From Selaginella moellendorffii (taxonomy: Eukaryota; Streptophyta; Lycopodiopsida; Selaginellales; Selaginellaceae): DNA of 64,000 bases. Location of the stretch: assembly GCF_000143415.4 (NCBI RefSeq), contig NW_003314270.1, positions 1,766,290 to 1,830,289 of the forward strand. The letters are read 5' to 3'. Within the stretch, counting starts at the first letter, position 1, and the number at the start of each line of letters is the position of its first letter. Made by a program: the position numbers and the translations under genes. This document shows, in pieces, positions 1 through 8,951 of this stretch. The notes under the pieces were generated by a model. It had not been told where the DNA came from. It made no database searches and saw only the letters and a list, made by a program, of their open reading frames with translations.

Positions 1-3000
1 GTTATCACGTCCCACCTTATATAGTTGTCCAGCTATAAGTGTATACGCTCTTGCTTGAAGAACAAGCCTTTTCCTTTCCTGGCCTCTCAAGTTGTCTGGA
101 AAATCTCCCGAAGAAAGGTAAGTAGCAATGCCAAAGTACCAGTCTGGTATGGCTTCCACTGCAAAGGCCGCAACTCCGAAGAGAGCAGCATCTCCCAGGT
201 CGTCAGGAATATCTTCCATAGAGGGTTGGGCTCGAACTCTGGAGAGATGGTCAGCCATCACGTGAGCCTTTCCTGGTCGTAACACCACTTCGAAATCGAA
301 CTCTTGAAGGAGAAGTAACCATCTCGAAATCCTCCCAGTTCGGCAAGGCTTAAGTATCAAATACTTAAGTGCTTGATGATCAACGTAGAAGATGAACTTC
401 TGGCCAAGTAGATAATGGCGGAACTTCTGTACCGCAAAGACCATGCCCAGTCCTTCACGGTCTGTCGCAGAATAATTCCTCTCAGCCAATGAGAGTTGAC
501 GAGAAGTATAGAAAACCGGGTGATCCATTCCACCTTCCGGTTGGCATAAAACCGCACCAATAGCATAGGCCGAAGCATCCACGTGAACATGGAATGGTTT
601 ATCCCAGTTAGGAGGAACCAATATCGGAGCTTTCACCAAACACTCCTTCAACTCCTCAAAAGCTTGTTGGCACTTCGAACTCCATCGGAATTCCACTCCC
701 TTCTTCAACAAGTTGGTCAAAGGCAATGCCTTCTCGGAGAATTTGTTGATGAACCTCCGGTGATATCCGACATGTCCAAGGAAGGCTTGAATGTCCTTCA
801 TGTTCACGGGTGCCTCCAACTCTTGAATCACTCGAATCTTAGCCGGGTCAATGCTCAAACCTCGAGAAGATACTACTCGGCCGAGCAAAATACCATGAGT
901 AACTCCGAAGGTGCATTTAAGTGGATTTAGGGAGATGCCATACTTGCGACATTGCTCAAAACAAAGTCTAAGCTTATTCAAATGAGTGGATACATCACTG
1001 AACACGCTAAAGTCATCGAGAAAAATCTCGAGAAAGTCGTGGAGCATTTGCCGAAATGCTGCTGTCATCACTCTTTGAAATGTCGCCGGGGCATTGCACA
1101 GCCCAAAAGGCATCACCCTGTAAATAAAACAACCCCACTCAGTGATGAAAGTGGTTTTCTCCTGGTCACCCGGAAAGATGGTAACCTGGTTGTATCCACT
1201 GAACCCGTCGAGGAAAGAATAAAGGTCATGGCCTGCTACAGTGTCCAGCACATTATCAGTAAAAGGAAGTGGAAAAGCATCCTTCACTGTCGCCTCGTTG
1301 AGCTTGCGGTAGTCCACACACACTCGGAGCTTCCCGTTCTTCTTTGGCACCACCACAATGGGAGAGACCCACTCGCTCCCCTCCACCTCCTCAATGAAGC
1401 CGGCAGCTTGAAGTTTGTCGATGTCCTCCTTCACTACCTTTGCATAGCGCGGGTTGAGGCGGTAGGCTCGCTGGCGACGAGGAATAGCACCGTCAACCAG
1501 GCGAATTCGATGTTGAGCGATTTCGGAATCCACGCCTTTCAGCTCGTCGTAGCTCCACGCAAGGATGTCGCGGAACTCGAGGAAGAGCTGATGGAAGAGT
1601 TCTCTGGCATCTGGTGAAAGCTGAGCTCCCACCTGCAGTTCCCTCCTCTCAGAATTTCCATTGAACTCAACGAGAAGGGGAACACAGAGTGGGGAAGTGA
1701 GGAAATCAGGTTCAGAAGGAGAGGAGTTCACCTCTATCCCAGCTGGAACCTCTCTGATCTTCAACTCGGCTTCACGACTGTGGAAAAAACGAGCTGGAAA
1801 GTTGTCGAGTTCAGGGTCGTACTCCACCGACTGGAGTCTTGAAACCTCCACAGCGTTGCACTCCACAACGAGAGGCACATCCTCCTTCAGGTCCTCAACT
1901 TTCTGGAGCAACTCCTGACCGAGAAACAGATGTTCCTCGGCTTCCTCCAGCTTGTCCAGTTGCAGCACCAGGAACCGGGTGGTGACCAGAAACTCTCCCA
2001 CGATCAGAGCAACTGTAGGGATGAATCCACGAACCTGGTGGTAAACTCCAGGAAGTATCTCCAACAGCAGGCCTGGAAAGCCGAACTCCTGCACATCATA
2101 CTCCTCGGCCACCGCAGCAGTCATGAAGCAGGTCTGCACCTCATGCAAAACCTGAGCTCGGAGGGTCCCCACATCCACCAAGCGAACGTCCACCACTTGA
2201 GCCGAAGGCAATGTGATCACTCGGAGCATGTAGCAAGGGGGATCAAGCTCTCCTCTTCGAAAAAGGTACAGCCTGCCCCGCTGTCCGAATTCATCTGTTG
2301 TGACCACAGTCTCGTGCAAGTAGTTCATCTCAGCATTAGTAGTCCTCAGCCAATCTGATCCAAGGACAACAGCAATGTCTCCTGGTCGCTTAATCACCAA
2401 CAGGTTCACGATGAAGCGTTGGTTGCCGAGGAAGAGAAAAACATCCTCCACCTTGCCGTAAATGGGAAAAACGTCCCCATCAGCACATACGGCCACTTGG
2501 TCCTGCTCAGTGATGGTGATCCGCAGCCGAGCTGCTACAGCAAAGTCAATGGTGATGAAGCTCTGCAGCGCTCCAGGATCCACCAACGTCAAACAATCGA
2601 GGCCCTTCACGTACCCCATGGTAAACAGTGAAGCATCCAGCGCAGGATCTCCCCGAACGTTAGGAGGAAAAGGAAGTATCTCCGCTTGGATCATAAGGAA
2701 AGGAACCTGGGAAGAAGCTCCCAGCCGCTGAAGAAGATCTTGACTGCTCACCGTTGAGTGGTGATCGGATATGACCAGCTGCAGCTCTTCATCAGCTCCA
2801 TTCTCAGAAACGTTCTCCTCAGCCACGAGCTGCTGGAGCTCCACACCGGGCATCTCCTCTTCCGACACCTCCTCTTGAAACACATCCTCCTCAGTGGATT
2901 CAGATGTAGTATCGGAGTCTCCATCTTCTGGTTCCACAGCTACTGGTTTTTCCCGCTTATATCCCGGCCTGACATGCACTTGGATTGGAATTCGGAAGTT

Positions 3001-6000
3001 CCCATCCCCGATGGTCAGCACCCCCGTTCCCCAGTTATGCTCAGCTGATGCTTGAAGCAGCCAGGGCCGGCCCAGCAACAACGGGTAGTTGAGACCTGCT
3101 CCCTCCTTCATTTTGAGGACCACGAAATCAATGAAGAAGTTTACTCCTGCGATCCAGGTTTTCACACCCGAAACAAGTCCCACGGGCTGAACTCTCCGTT
3201 GATCGGCCATCCGGACAGCAAAATGAACTGGCACAGGCGTGGGAAGCTCAAACCTTCTCCACGTTTCCAGCGGCATGATGTTTACACCGCTTCCTCCATC
3301 GAGCGTGCAACCACGTATGAGTTCCCCCTGAATCTCCACATCCACGCAGGGAGAACTCATATCCGCTATGACAGGCCAGGCAGAGTTCACCACCGCCTCT
3401 TTGTGTGCCTGCATGGCTGTGGAAATAGCCTTCCTCAAACCCGGTGCCAAAGCTAGAAGCTGAGCAAAACTGATACTCGGCTTCTGATTCTTTAAATCAG
3501 CGAGAACGTCGTACGGTGGGGGCTGCAAGTTCGGCACACGCTTGTATCTGCGCCCCTTCTTCCTTGATAGCCCGGCCTCGGGATCTCTCACGCCTTCCTC
3601 AGCACTTGCCTTGCCACACTCCATCCTTCGCTCACCAGTCGCTTGCTGCAGATGCCCTGTTTGTGAGCCGATGGCACTCTTTAGCGCCGTTCCACCAAGT
3701 GCCGTGGCGCTTCCTTCCAGGGGCTTGGCGGATGAACCCGCATCCGCTGCCGCCTTTACCTCCGCGCCCCTTCGCTGCTCGGCCAACACATCCCTAATTC
3801 CAAAATTAGGGTTCCTGAGTAATTCTGAATTCTTCGCGTGTGCTGGCGGCGTTGATTCGAATGCACGGTGCAGCGCTGGTTTGTTCTCCATTCCCACTTC
3901 CTGCTCCTTGAGGCGCCTCCGGAACCTGCGTACAATCGCCTCTGGATCATCCACGTACTCCCCTGGAGCACAAGATTGAACGCCTCCTGCATTCTGCTGC
4001 TGCTGCACTACTTGTGAGCGTGTGGCCACGTTCAGGCAAGGGCGATCGGCTTCCATCTCCCCAGCTCCAAGGTGAATTCCTCCCGATTGCTCCATACTTT
4101 GTTTTCCCCTTAATTCAAAATTCGATTTTTGAAAATTAGGGCTCCCGCCAATCTGGGCATTCCCTGTGATGGTTGTAACTCGGCTGCTATCCCCTCGTCG
4201 AAGCTGGTGCTGATTCTTTTGCTGCTGCAGCTGCCTGTATTCCTCCTCTGGTTCAACATCAGTGTAGACATCTGCTGCATATCTTCCCTCAGCTGTTTGT
4301 TGTGCGTTGTACACGCTTGGCTGCAGCATTTGCCCAGTGGGATCAATTGCATAAGCTTGGGCATTTGCTGTGTAGTGCTCATTCCAGCTGATCGGCTGAA
4401 CGAAAACAGCCTGAGAGTCAACCACGTTCTTGGCTCTGGTTTTCTGAAGCTTGTGAGGGCAGTTTGCTTGCTCGTGAAGCCCCTGAGTTTGGCAAATGCC
4501 ACAAATTGGTTGATAACCAATTTGCTTTCGCGGATGAGGGCAATTTGGAGAAATATGGCCCACTTCTCCACAGTTGTAGCATGTCACAGGACCTCTCCTT
4601 GGTGGTCCTCGACCCCTTCCTCCTCCTGTAACCCCCGCAGCATAAACTGGGACCATCTCACCCGTATAAACTGGAGCATAAGTAACCGGTGGAGAGTACG
4701 GTTGAGGAAGCATGTGGAGTTGTTGCTGCTGAGGCATTCCTCCTGGTGTAGCATGGATGTAAGCTGCTTGAACCTGATTCCCCGGCTTATAGTGGCAATC
4801 TTCTGATCTATGATTCGCTCGCTTGCAATGCTTGCAACGAGGTATAGCATCTTGCGGGCATTCGTTGGGATAATGCCCGTAACTTCGGCAACGAACACAC
4901 CAAATGTTGTCCCTGGTCTTCTGCTGTCGTCCGGGGCTTTGGACTCCCTTAATCCAATTGAGCTGGAGGTCCGACATCTTCTGAGTAAGGGTTTCCACCA
5001 AACTTTCTTGTGCTTTCTTCACTTCGGCTTGTACTTCAGCTTTCACATCCGGAACCGGTGATTGTTGATAAATGCCATAAGGCATTTGCTGCTGCATCAT
5101 GGGAGAAGGAACTTGACCAGGTACCGTTGAGTATGCCATCTTTGTATAGTCCATAGTTCCCATTCCCGCAGGTGCAACTCCTCCGTGGAGTCCACTTGTT
5201 GAATACATGGCTGGATTCGTCGTAGCCATGTTGGCCATAGGATTGGCCGATGAACTCCCCGAGCTCATCATTTGACGATTCACTCCAAGATGGGCTTGTT
5301 CCCAATTCCCAGCAAAAGCTATTGCGGTATTCAAGTCCGCTGGGCTTTGGCACTTCACGTGAATCTTCAAAGGGAGGGGAAGACCTCCCACAAAGTATCT
5401 CACTTGCTCTTCTGCCGTAGGTTGTGGAGTTCTCTTGAGCAAGAGACCTTTGAATCGCAAGGTATAACTTTGTAAGCTCTCTCCGGGCAACATTTGGAAA
5501 TCATAGAGGCTATCCATGATCCATTGATTGAATCCAACAGGTCGAAACGCTGTTAGGAACGCTGCTCGCAACGCTACCCAATCAGCTCCTGCCGGAATAG
5601 TGGTCATCCACTCCGCCGCCACTCCAAGAAGGGTAGCAGGAAATAGCTTCCTCCTTTCCACGGCTCCAGCTTCATCATTTGCTGTAGTGGTGTTCTCAAA
5701 TGCCATCACGTGAGCGTCTGGATCTCCAACTCCCGTGAAGGTGGAGTATTTCATCTTTGTTGTCGCGGTTGCCATTGCTTGTGGTGGTTGTTGTTGTTGT
5801 TGCTGACCTTGTCCTTGTGCTTGTGGTGGTGATGGTGGTGGTGTAGGAGGTGATATCACAACCTCCTCTTGCTCTTCTTCTTCTTCTTCTTGTTCTTCTC
5901 TAGATGATCCAACCGGAGATGTCTCTCGGCTTGGTCTTGGGCTTGTCTCCGGAGTGGGTGTAGGGCCTTGTCTCCTACGATACCTCTCCTCCCGGAATAA

Positions 6001-6078
6001 CCTTTGTGCTTCTCTTCTCTCGGCTTCTTGTTGTCTCTCCTCAAGCAATTTCTGGTACTCGTACTGCGAACGGCGCAT
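1..6078 (-). CDS. gag-pol polyprotein of a gypsy retrotransposon (partial, open to the window edge)
   Basis: The first ATG after an upstream in-frame TGA is at 6078, and I find no stop in this frame down to base 1, giving at least 2026 codons. Order of parts: a glutamate-rich, coiled-coil-like N-terminus; a Q/P-rich linker; a retrotransposon gag domain (about residues 105-270); four zinc knuckles starting near residues 394, 415, 500 and 526, the last with one extra residue before the His; a retropepsin-like motif DGGSG near residue 927; a second one, DPGAL, near 1167 followed by VLGSDWL; reverse transcriptase with the catalytic FLDDF near 1687; and RNase H with VDAS near 1832. Gag packages RNA; protease, RT and RNase H process the polyprotein and copy the genome. 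Two protease-like motifs, one with Pro in the DTG/DSG position, is odd. Integrase lies outside the window. Confidence 0.95.
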   Translation of the reverse strand, partial: MRRSQYEYQKLLEERQQEAERREAQRLFREERYRRRQGPTPTPETSPRPSRETSPVGSSREEQEEEEEEQEEVVISPPTPPPSPPQAQGQGQQQQQQPPQAMATATTKMKYSTFTGVGDPDAHVMAFENTTTANDEAGAVERRKLFPATLLGVAAEWMTTIPAGADWVALRAAFLTAFRPVGFNQWIMDSLYDFQMLPGESLQSYTLRFKGLLLKRTPQPTAEEQVRYFVGGLPLPLKIHVKCQSPADLNTAIAFAGNWEQAHLGVNRQMMSSGSSSANPMANMATTNPAMYSTSGLHGGVAPAGMGTMDYTKMAYSTVPGQVPSPMMQQQMPYGIYQQSPVPDVKAEVQAEVKKAQESLVETLTQKMSDLQLNWIKGVQSPGRQQKTRDNIWCVRCRSYGHYPNECPQDAIPRCKHCKRANHRSEDCHYKPGNQVQAAYIHATPGGMPQQQQLHMLPQPYSPPVTYAPVYTGEMVPVYAAGVTGGGRGRGPPRRGPVTCYNCGEVGHISPNCPHPRKQIGYQPICGICQTQGLHEQANCPHKLQKTRAKNVVDSQAVFVQPISWNEHYTANAQAYAIDPTGQMLQPSVYNAQQTAEGRYAADVYTDVEPEEEYRQLQQQKNQHQLRRGDSSRVTTITGNAQIGGSPNFQKSNFELRGKQSMEQSGGIHLGAGEMEADRPCLNVATRSQVVQQQQNAGGVQSCAPGEYVDDPEAIVRRFRRRLKEQEVGMENKPALHRAFESTPPAHAKNSELLRNPNFGIRDVLAEQRRGAEVKAAADAGSSAKPLEGSATALGGTALKSAIGSQTGHLQQATGERRMECGKASAEEGVRDPEAGLSRKKGRRYKRVPNLQPPPYDVLADLKNQKPSISFAQLLALAPGLRKAISTAMQAHKEAVVNSAWPVIADMSSPCVDVEIQGELIRGCTLDGGSGVNIMPLETWRRFELPTPVPVHFAVRMADQRRVQPVGLVSGVKTWIAGVNFFIDFVVLKMKEGAGLNYPLLLGRPWLLQASAEHNWGTGVLTIGDGNFRIPIQVHVRPGYKREKPVAVEPEDGDSDTTSESTEEDVFQEEVSEEEMPGVELQQLVAEENVSENGADEELQLVISDHHSTVSSQDLLQRLGASSQVPFLMIQAEILPFPPNVRGDPALDASLFTMGYVKGLDCLTLVDPGALQSFITIDFAVAARLRITITEQDQVAVCADGDVFPIYGKVEDVFLFLGNQRFIVNLLVIKRPGDIAVVLGSDWLRTTNAEMNYLHETVVTTDEFGQRGRLYLFRRGELDPPCYMLRVITLPSAQVVDVRLVDVGTLRAQVLHEVQTCFMTAAVAEEYDVQEFGFPGLLLEILPGVYHQVRGFIPTVALIVGEFLVTTRFLVLQLDKLEEAEEHLFLGQELLQKVEDLKEDVPLVVECNAVEVSRLQSVEYDPELDNFPARFFHSREAELKIREVPAGIEVNSSPSEPDFLTSPLCVPLLVEFNGNSERRELQVGAQLSPDARELFHQLFLEFRDILAWSYDELKGVDSEIAQHRIRLVDGAIPRRQRAYRLNPRYAKVVKEDIDKLQAAGFIEEVEGSEWVSPIVVVPKKNGKLRVCVDYRKLNEATVKDAFPLPFTDNVLDTVAGHDLYSFLDGFSGYNQVTIFPGDQEKTTFITEWGCFIYRVMPFGLCNAPATFQRVMTAAFRQMLHDFLEIFLDDFSVFSDVSTHLNKLRLCFEQCRKYGISLNPLKCTFGVTHGILLGRVVSSRGLSIDPAKIRVIQELEAPVNMKDIQAFLGHVGYHRRFINKFSEKALPLTNLLKKGVEFRWSSKCQQAFEELKECLVKAPILVPPNWDKPFHVHVDASAYAIGAVLCQPEGGMDHPVFYTSRQLSLAERNYSATDREGLGMVFAVQKFRHYLLGQKFIFYVDHQALKYLILKPCRTGRISRWLLLLQEFDFEVVLRPGKAHVMADHLSRVRAQPSMEDIPDDLGDAALFGVAAFAVEAIPDWYFGIATYLSSGDFPDNLRGQERKRLVLQARAYTLIAGQLYKVGRDN

Positions 6079-6174
6079 ACACACCCCTCCTTTAGTGAAG
6101 TCGCCGAGCTGTCTTCGGCTACCGAGCTGTCTTCGGATTCTTCACTCCATCGGCAGAGCAGCAATGTGCATACT

Positions 6175-6192
6175 TTCCCGGGCAGTGCACCA
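6175..6192 (-). other. primer-binding site resembling tRNA-Gly
   Basis: Four bases inside the LTR the minus strand reads TGGTGCAC, then three mismatching bases, then CCGGGAA. This fits the complement of the 3' end of plant tRNA-Gly(GCC). The tRNA sequence is from memory, so the exact isoacceptor is an inference; position and the leading TGG are seen directly. Confidence 0.7.
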
Positions 6193-6196
6193 GAAA

Positions 6197-6625
6197 TGAA
6201 GCTCGAAAGGAAAACCCCAAGCCCCAACACTACTAGTCAAGAATCCAAGGATCTTTCCACTTGGAAAGTAGCACACACTGCTTTGCCAAAAGGTAGGATG
6301 GATTGCATTGAATGGATGTGAGTATATAAACACAAGGAAGGGTTGCGACCCTTGAGTTGAGGATCAGTGATGTGTCCAAAGGAGGCATCCCTTGGAACCT
6401 TGTGTCAACAAAGTAAGGGATGTGACTTATGGATCACTGAGGTGGCGGAGACTCAGTGACCCTTGGTGGAGATTGATGAAGTGTCGAAGGGGTGCCACTT
6501 AAGGATGGTCTAAACCCAAGGTTTAGCCCTAACCCAAGGATTAGTACTAACCTTAAGCCCAAACTCACCACTTAGGCTCAACCTTAGCCCAAGCTAAGTA
6601 TTTAGGCCATTTTTGGGGTGCGACA
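6197..6625 (-). repeat. 5' LTR of the gypsy element (~429 bp)
   Basis: On the minus strand it starts TGTCGCAC at 6625 and ends GCTTCA at 6197, the usual TG...CA ends. It is followed by the primer-binding site. The partner LTR is outside the window, so the inner boundary rests on the terminal CA plus the primer site. The LTR interior is rich in short repeats of CCTAA/CCAAG type. Confidence 0.8.
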
Positions 6626-8509
6626 GGAGGACGAAGAGGACTTGGATGGTCCTCACAATGGTGACAATCACAATAACGACGATGACGATGATGACGACGA
6701 TGGCCAGCCTGAGGTGGCCAAAGAGCAGCGGAGGAAGGTCATACAAGACAAACCATCAGGTAAATAATAGTACATCCATTCCTAACCTTTTACCATTTCT
6801 AACATTGTCCATGTAGGTCGCAGAAGAAATGGTAAGTAGAGATTATTCAGTTGAATTAAGATACAAACTCTAGCCTTTAGTGTCGAGGAAGGATAGTGCC
6901 AAGCAAGGGTCGAAACGTATGTCCAATCCTTCAGAATCAGCAATGCGCCCAATAGCACTTGATGGTAAGTACAGTATAGTCGATTCAATGTGCTAATGAG
7001 TTTGTTTTTAGTAGCCAGTAGGGAGGATACCATCTCAATCGAAGGGAGATATTTGGACATGCATATGGATCCGCCAATGGACTCTACTTGCCTGCAAGAG
7101 TCATCAGAGCTGGTGGAGGCTACTATCCATATCAACGCCAAGCAAGCTGACCACGCTCCACTTGATGCTGCCCATACCACTGAGTCAATCTTGTCCACGT
7201 ATCCAACTGACGGTGACCAGGCGCCATTAGACCCGCATGAGGCCGCCCCAGCCGCCGAGCCGGTCGTATCCTCATTTCCAACGGACTCAATGTGTGCCCA
7301 ATCGTCTGACTATGCGCCGTTGGAACCACCCTACACCGCCCCTGCTGCCTGTTCGGTCATGTCCACTTTGCCAACGGAGGCACCAGCTGAAATGGCGTGT
7401 GATCACACGCCATCGGAACCACCCCATGCCACTGTTGAGCCAGTTGTACCAGAGTCTACAGCTGAAATGGCATGTGCCCACACGCCATCGGATGCGATTG
7501 ACCCCACATTGCAGAGGAGAGTATTTCCGCCCTTCACGTTTCCTCGACCAAAACCCTCTGAACGACCATCGGGAGCACCATTCGCTAATATTGTAGATGG
7601 TAAAATTGACTTGTACCATTTTTTATGCTGACGCATTTCATTTCAGAGTCACGGCGAAAGTACTGTATCGTTTTTGATCTGAACGGTGTCCTTTTCTCCC
7701 ATGAGCGTGGCTCGTCCTCGAATGTCACTGCACCCTCCAAAGCCTGCGGTCGCAAGTTGGTCAAAAGAGACAGATTCACATTAATCACACGGGAGAAACT
7801 GCGGGATCTAATAATGACCATGCGACACTTAAAACAGAGGGCCGGGTTCAATTTGCAATTGGGAGTTTGGACATCCATGATGCGCCACAATGCATTAACG
7901 TTGCTACAGATGATGCACGATCAGACGCGAGTAATATTACCATTTGACTTTCTCCTAACGCAGGAGGATTGCTTGACTATGGTCCATGTGAGGGGTAGCA
8001 AGCCCATCTTCGTCAAGCCAGAGGCTGTAGTGATGAACCGGACTGCTAGGTCAAGTGAAATCCTCATCATCGATGACTCGCCGATTAAAACTGCAGCGAA
8101 CACGCACACATATGCAGTGCACCCCATCTCTTGCAGTATGGAAACTAGGGAGAAGAAACCGTATGTTCTGGGGGACCTTGCAAAACGGCTTGAAGCGATG
8201 GTGATAGAGAACCGGCCAGTCCAGGAGGTGGCTGCAGAAATCAACCAAATGGCAAATGGAACGGTATATCAGAAGCCATTTGATCGGACAGACACCAGTC
8301 ATCATTTATGGCATGTATATTGTCTAGCCAAGCACTATCCGCATCTCCATAATCTGCTCAACCAGATGGGTTCTTCGACCACTGAACGTGAGCGTGGACG
8401 TATTAAAGAAGAGATGGCATTTCTATTGGGTTTAAATCCTGATAGTGTGGAGAGTGATGAAATTCCAAGATTATTGTATAGGCGTTGGAGGCAAAAAATA
8501 ACAGTCTGA
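6626..8509 (+). pseudogene. FCP1/NIF-like HAD phosphatase-family gene, 5' end cut by the gypsy insertion
   Basis: Coding exons read on from the LTR boundary: 6626-6759, a 15-nt exon 6817-6831, 6881-6964, 7012-7599 and 7647-8509 (stop 8507-8509), joined by GT-AG introns with matching phase. The product starts with an acidic run (EDEED, then eight Asp), basic clusters GRRRN and KRMS typical of nuclear proteins, then a Pro/Ala/Thr-rich part with about five imperfect ~30-residue repeats around APLD/APAAEP and PT(D/E). It ends in an FCP1-type HAD domain with FDLNGVLF (motif I) and ILIIDDSP (motif IV). FCP1 relatives dephosphorylate phosphoserine proteins such as the RNA polymerase II tail. Here the second Asp of DxD is Asn, so catalysis is doubtful. 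Promoter and start codon are missing, so I call it disrupted; expression from an LTR promoter cannot be excluded. Confidence 0.75.
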
Positions 8510-8951
8510 GATGGCATGTATTTATTTATAAATGTAACTTATTATGGCATGGGGTTCCATGCCATTGTATTAATATTAAAAGACAATTCTTTGAGAGGAT
8601 TTGCATTATACTAGAAGTGTTACAGCATGTTATTGGAAGTCTATGAAGTTGTTTTATTAATAAGGGGAAAGTAAAGATTGAATGGGGACTTGGGCTCCAC
8701 CTAGACTCGGAGCAACTGAGCCAATATTAAAAGGATGGAAAGAAATTGGACGACGATGACAAGGAGAAGAGAGAGGTGAAGCAGTGGCAGGGGGAGGAGA
8801 AGTGATTGAGTAGACATTTCCTTGTTTAAAATAAAATGGCATGTGCCTCAATGCAGTTGAATTTTGTTATATTTATATACTATATAAAGGTTTGGAAACC
8901 TTATTTTACAAGTGGGATAATGACAATTCCCACTTTAACGAAATAGAGCTT
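8510..8951. other. 3' flank of the FCP1-like gene, no gene seen
   Basis: AT-rich sequence with no coding features I can support. It probably holds the 3' UTR and polyadenylation region of the gene to its left. Confidence 0.5.

Larger units (their letters stand above)
1..6625 (-). mobile_element. Ty3/gypsy LTR retrotransposon, 5' part (continues off the left edge)
   Basis: Reading on the minus strand, the element starts with an LTR at 6625-6197, then a primer-binding site at 6192-6175, then one open gag-pol frame from 6078 down to base 1. The RNase H region is reached and the downstream sequence looks like the linker before the integrase zinc-binding domain, so the integrase and 3' LTR must lie left of the window. 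The open frame and intact start region suggest a young, possibly still competent copy. The right boundary is sharp: coding sequence of the host gene resumes at 6626. Confidence 0.93.

Noticed and set aside
583-4806. Long plus-strand frames across the left 5 kb
   Set aside because: They are shadows of the minus-strand gag-pol frame; none shows a known domain, and their codon pattern follows the opposite strand.
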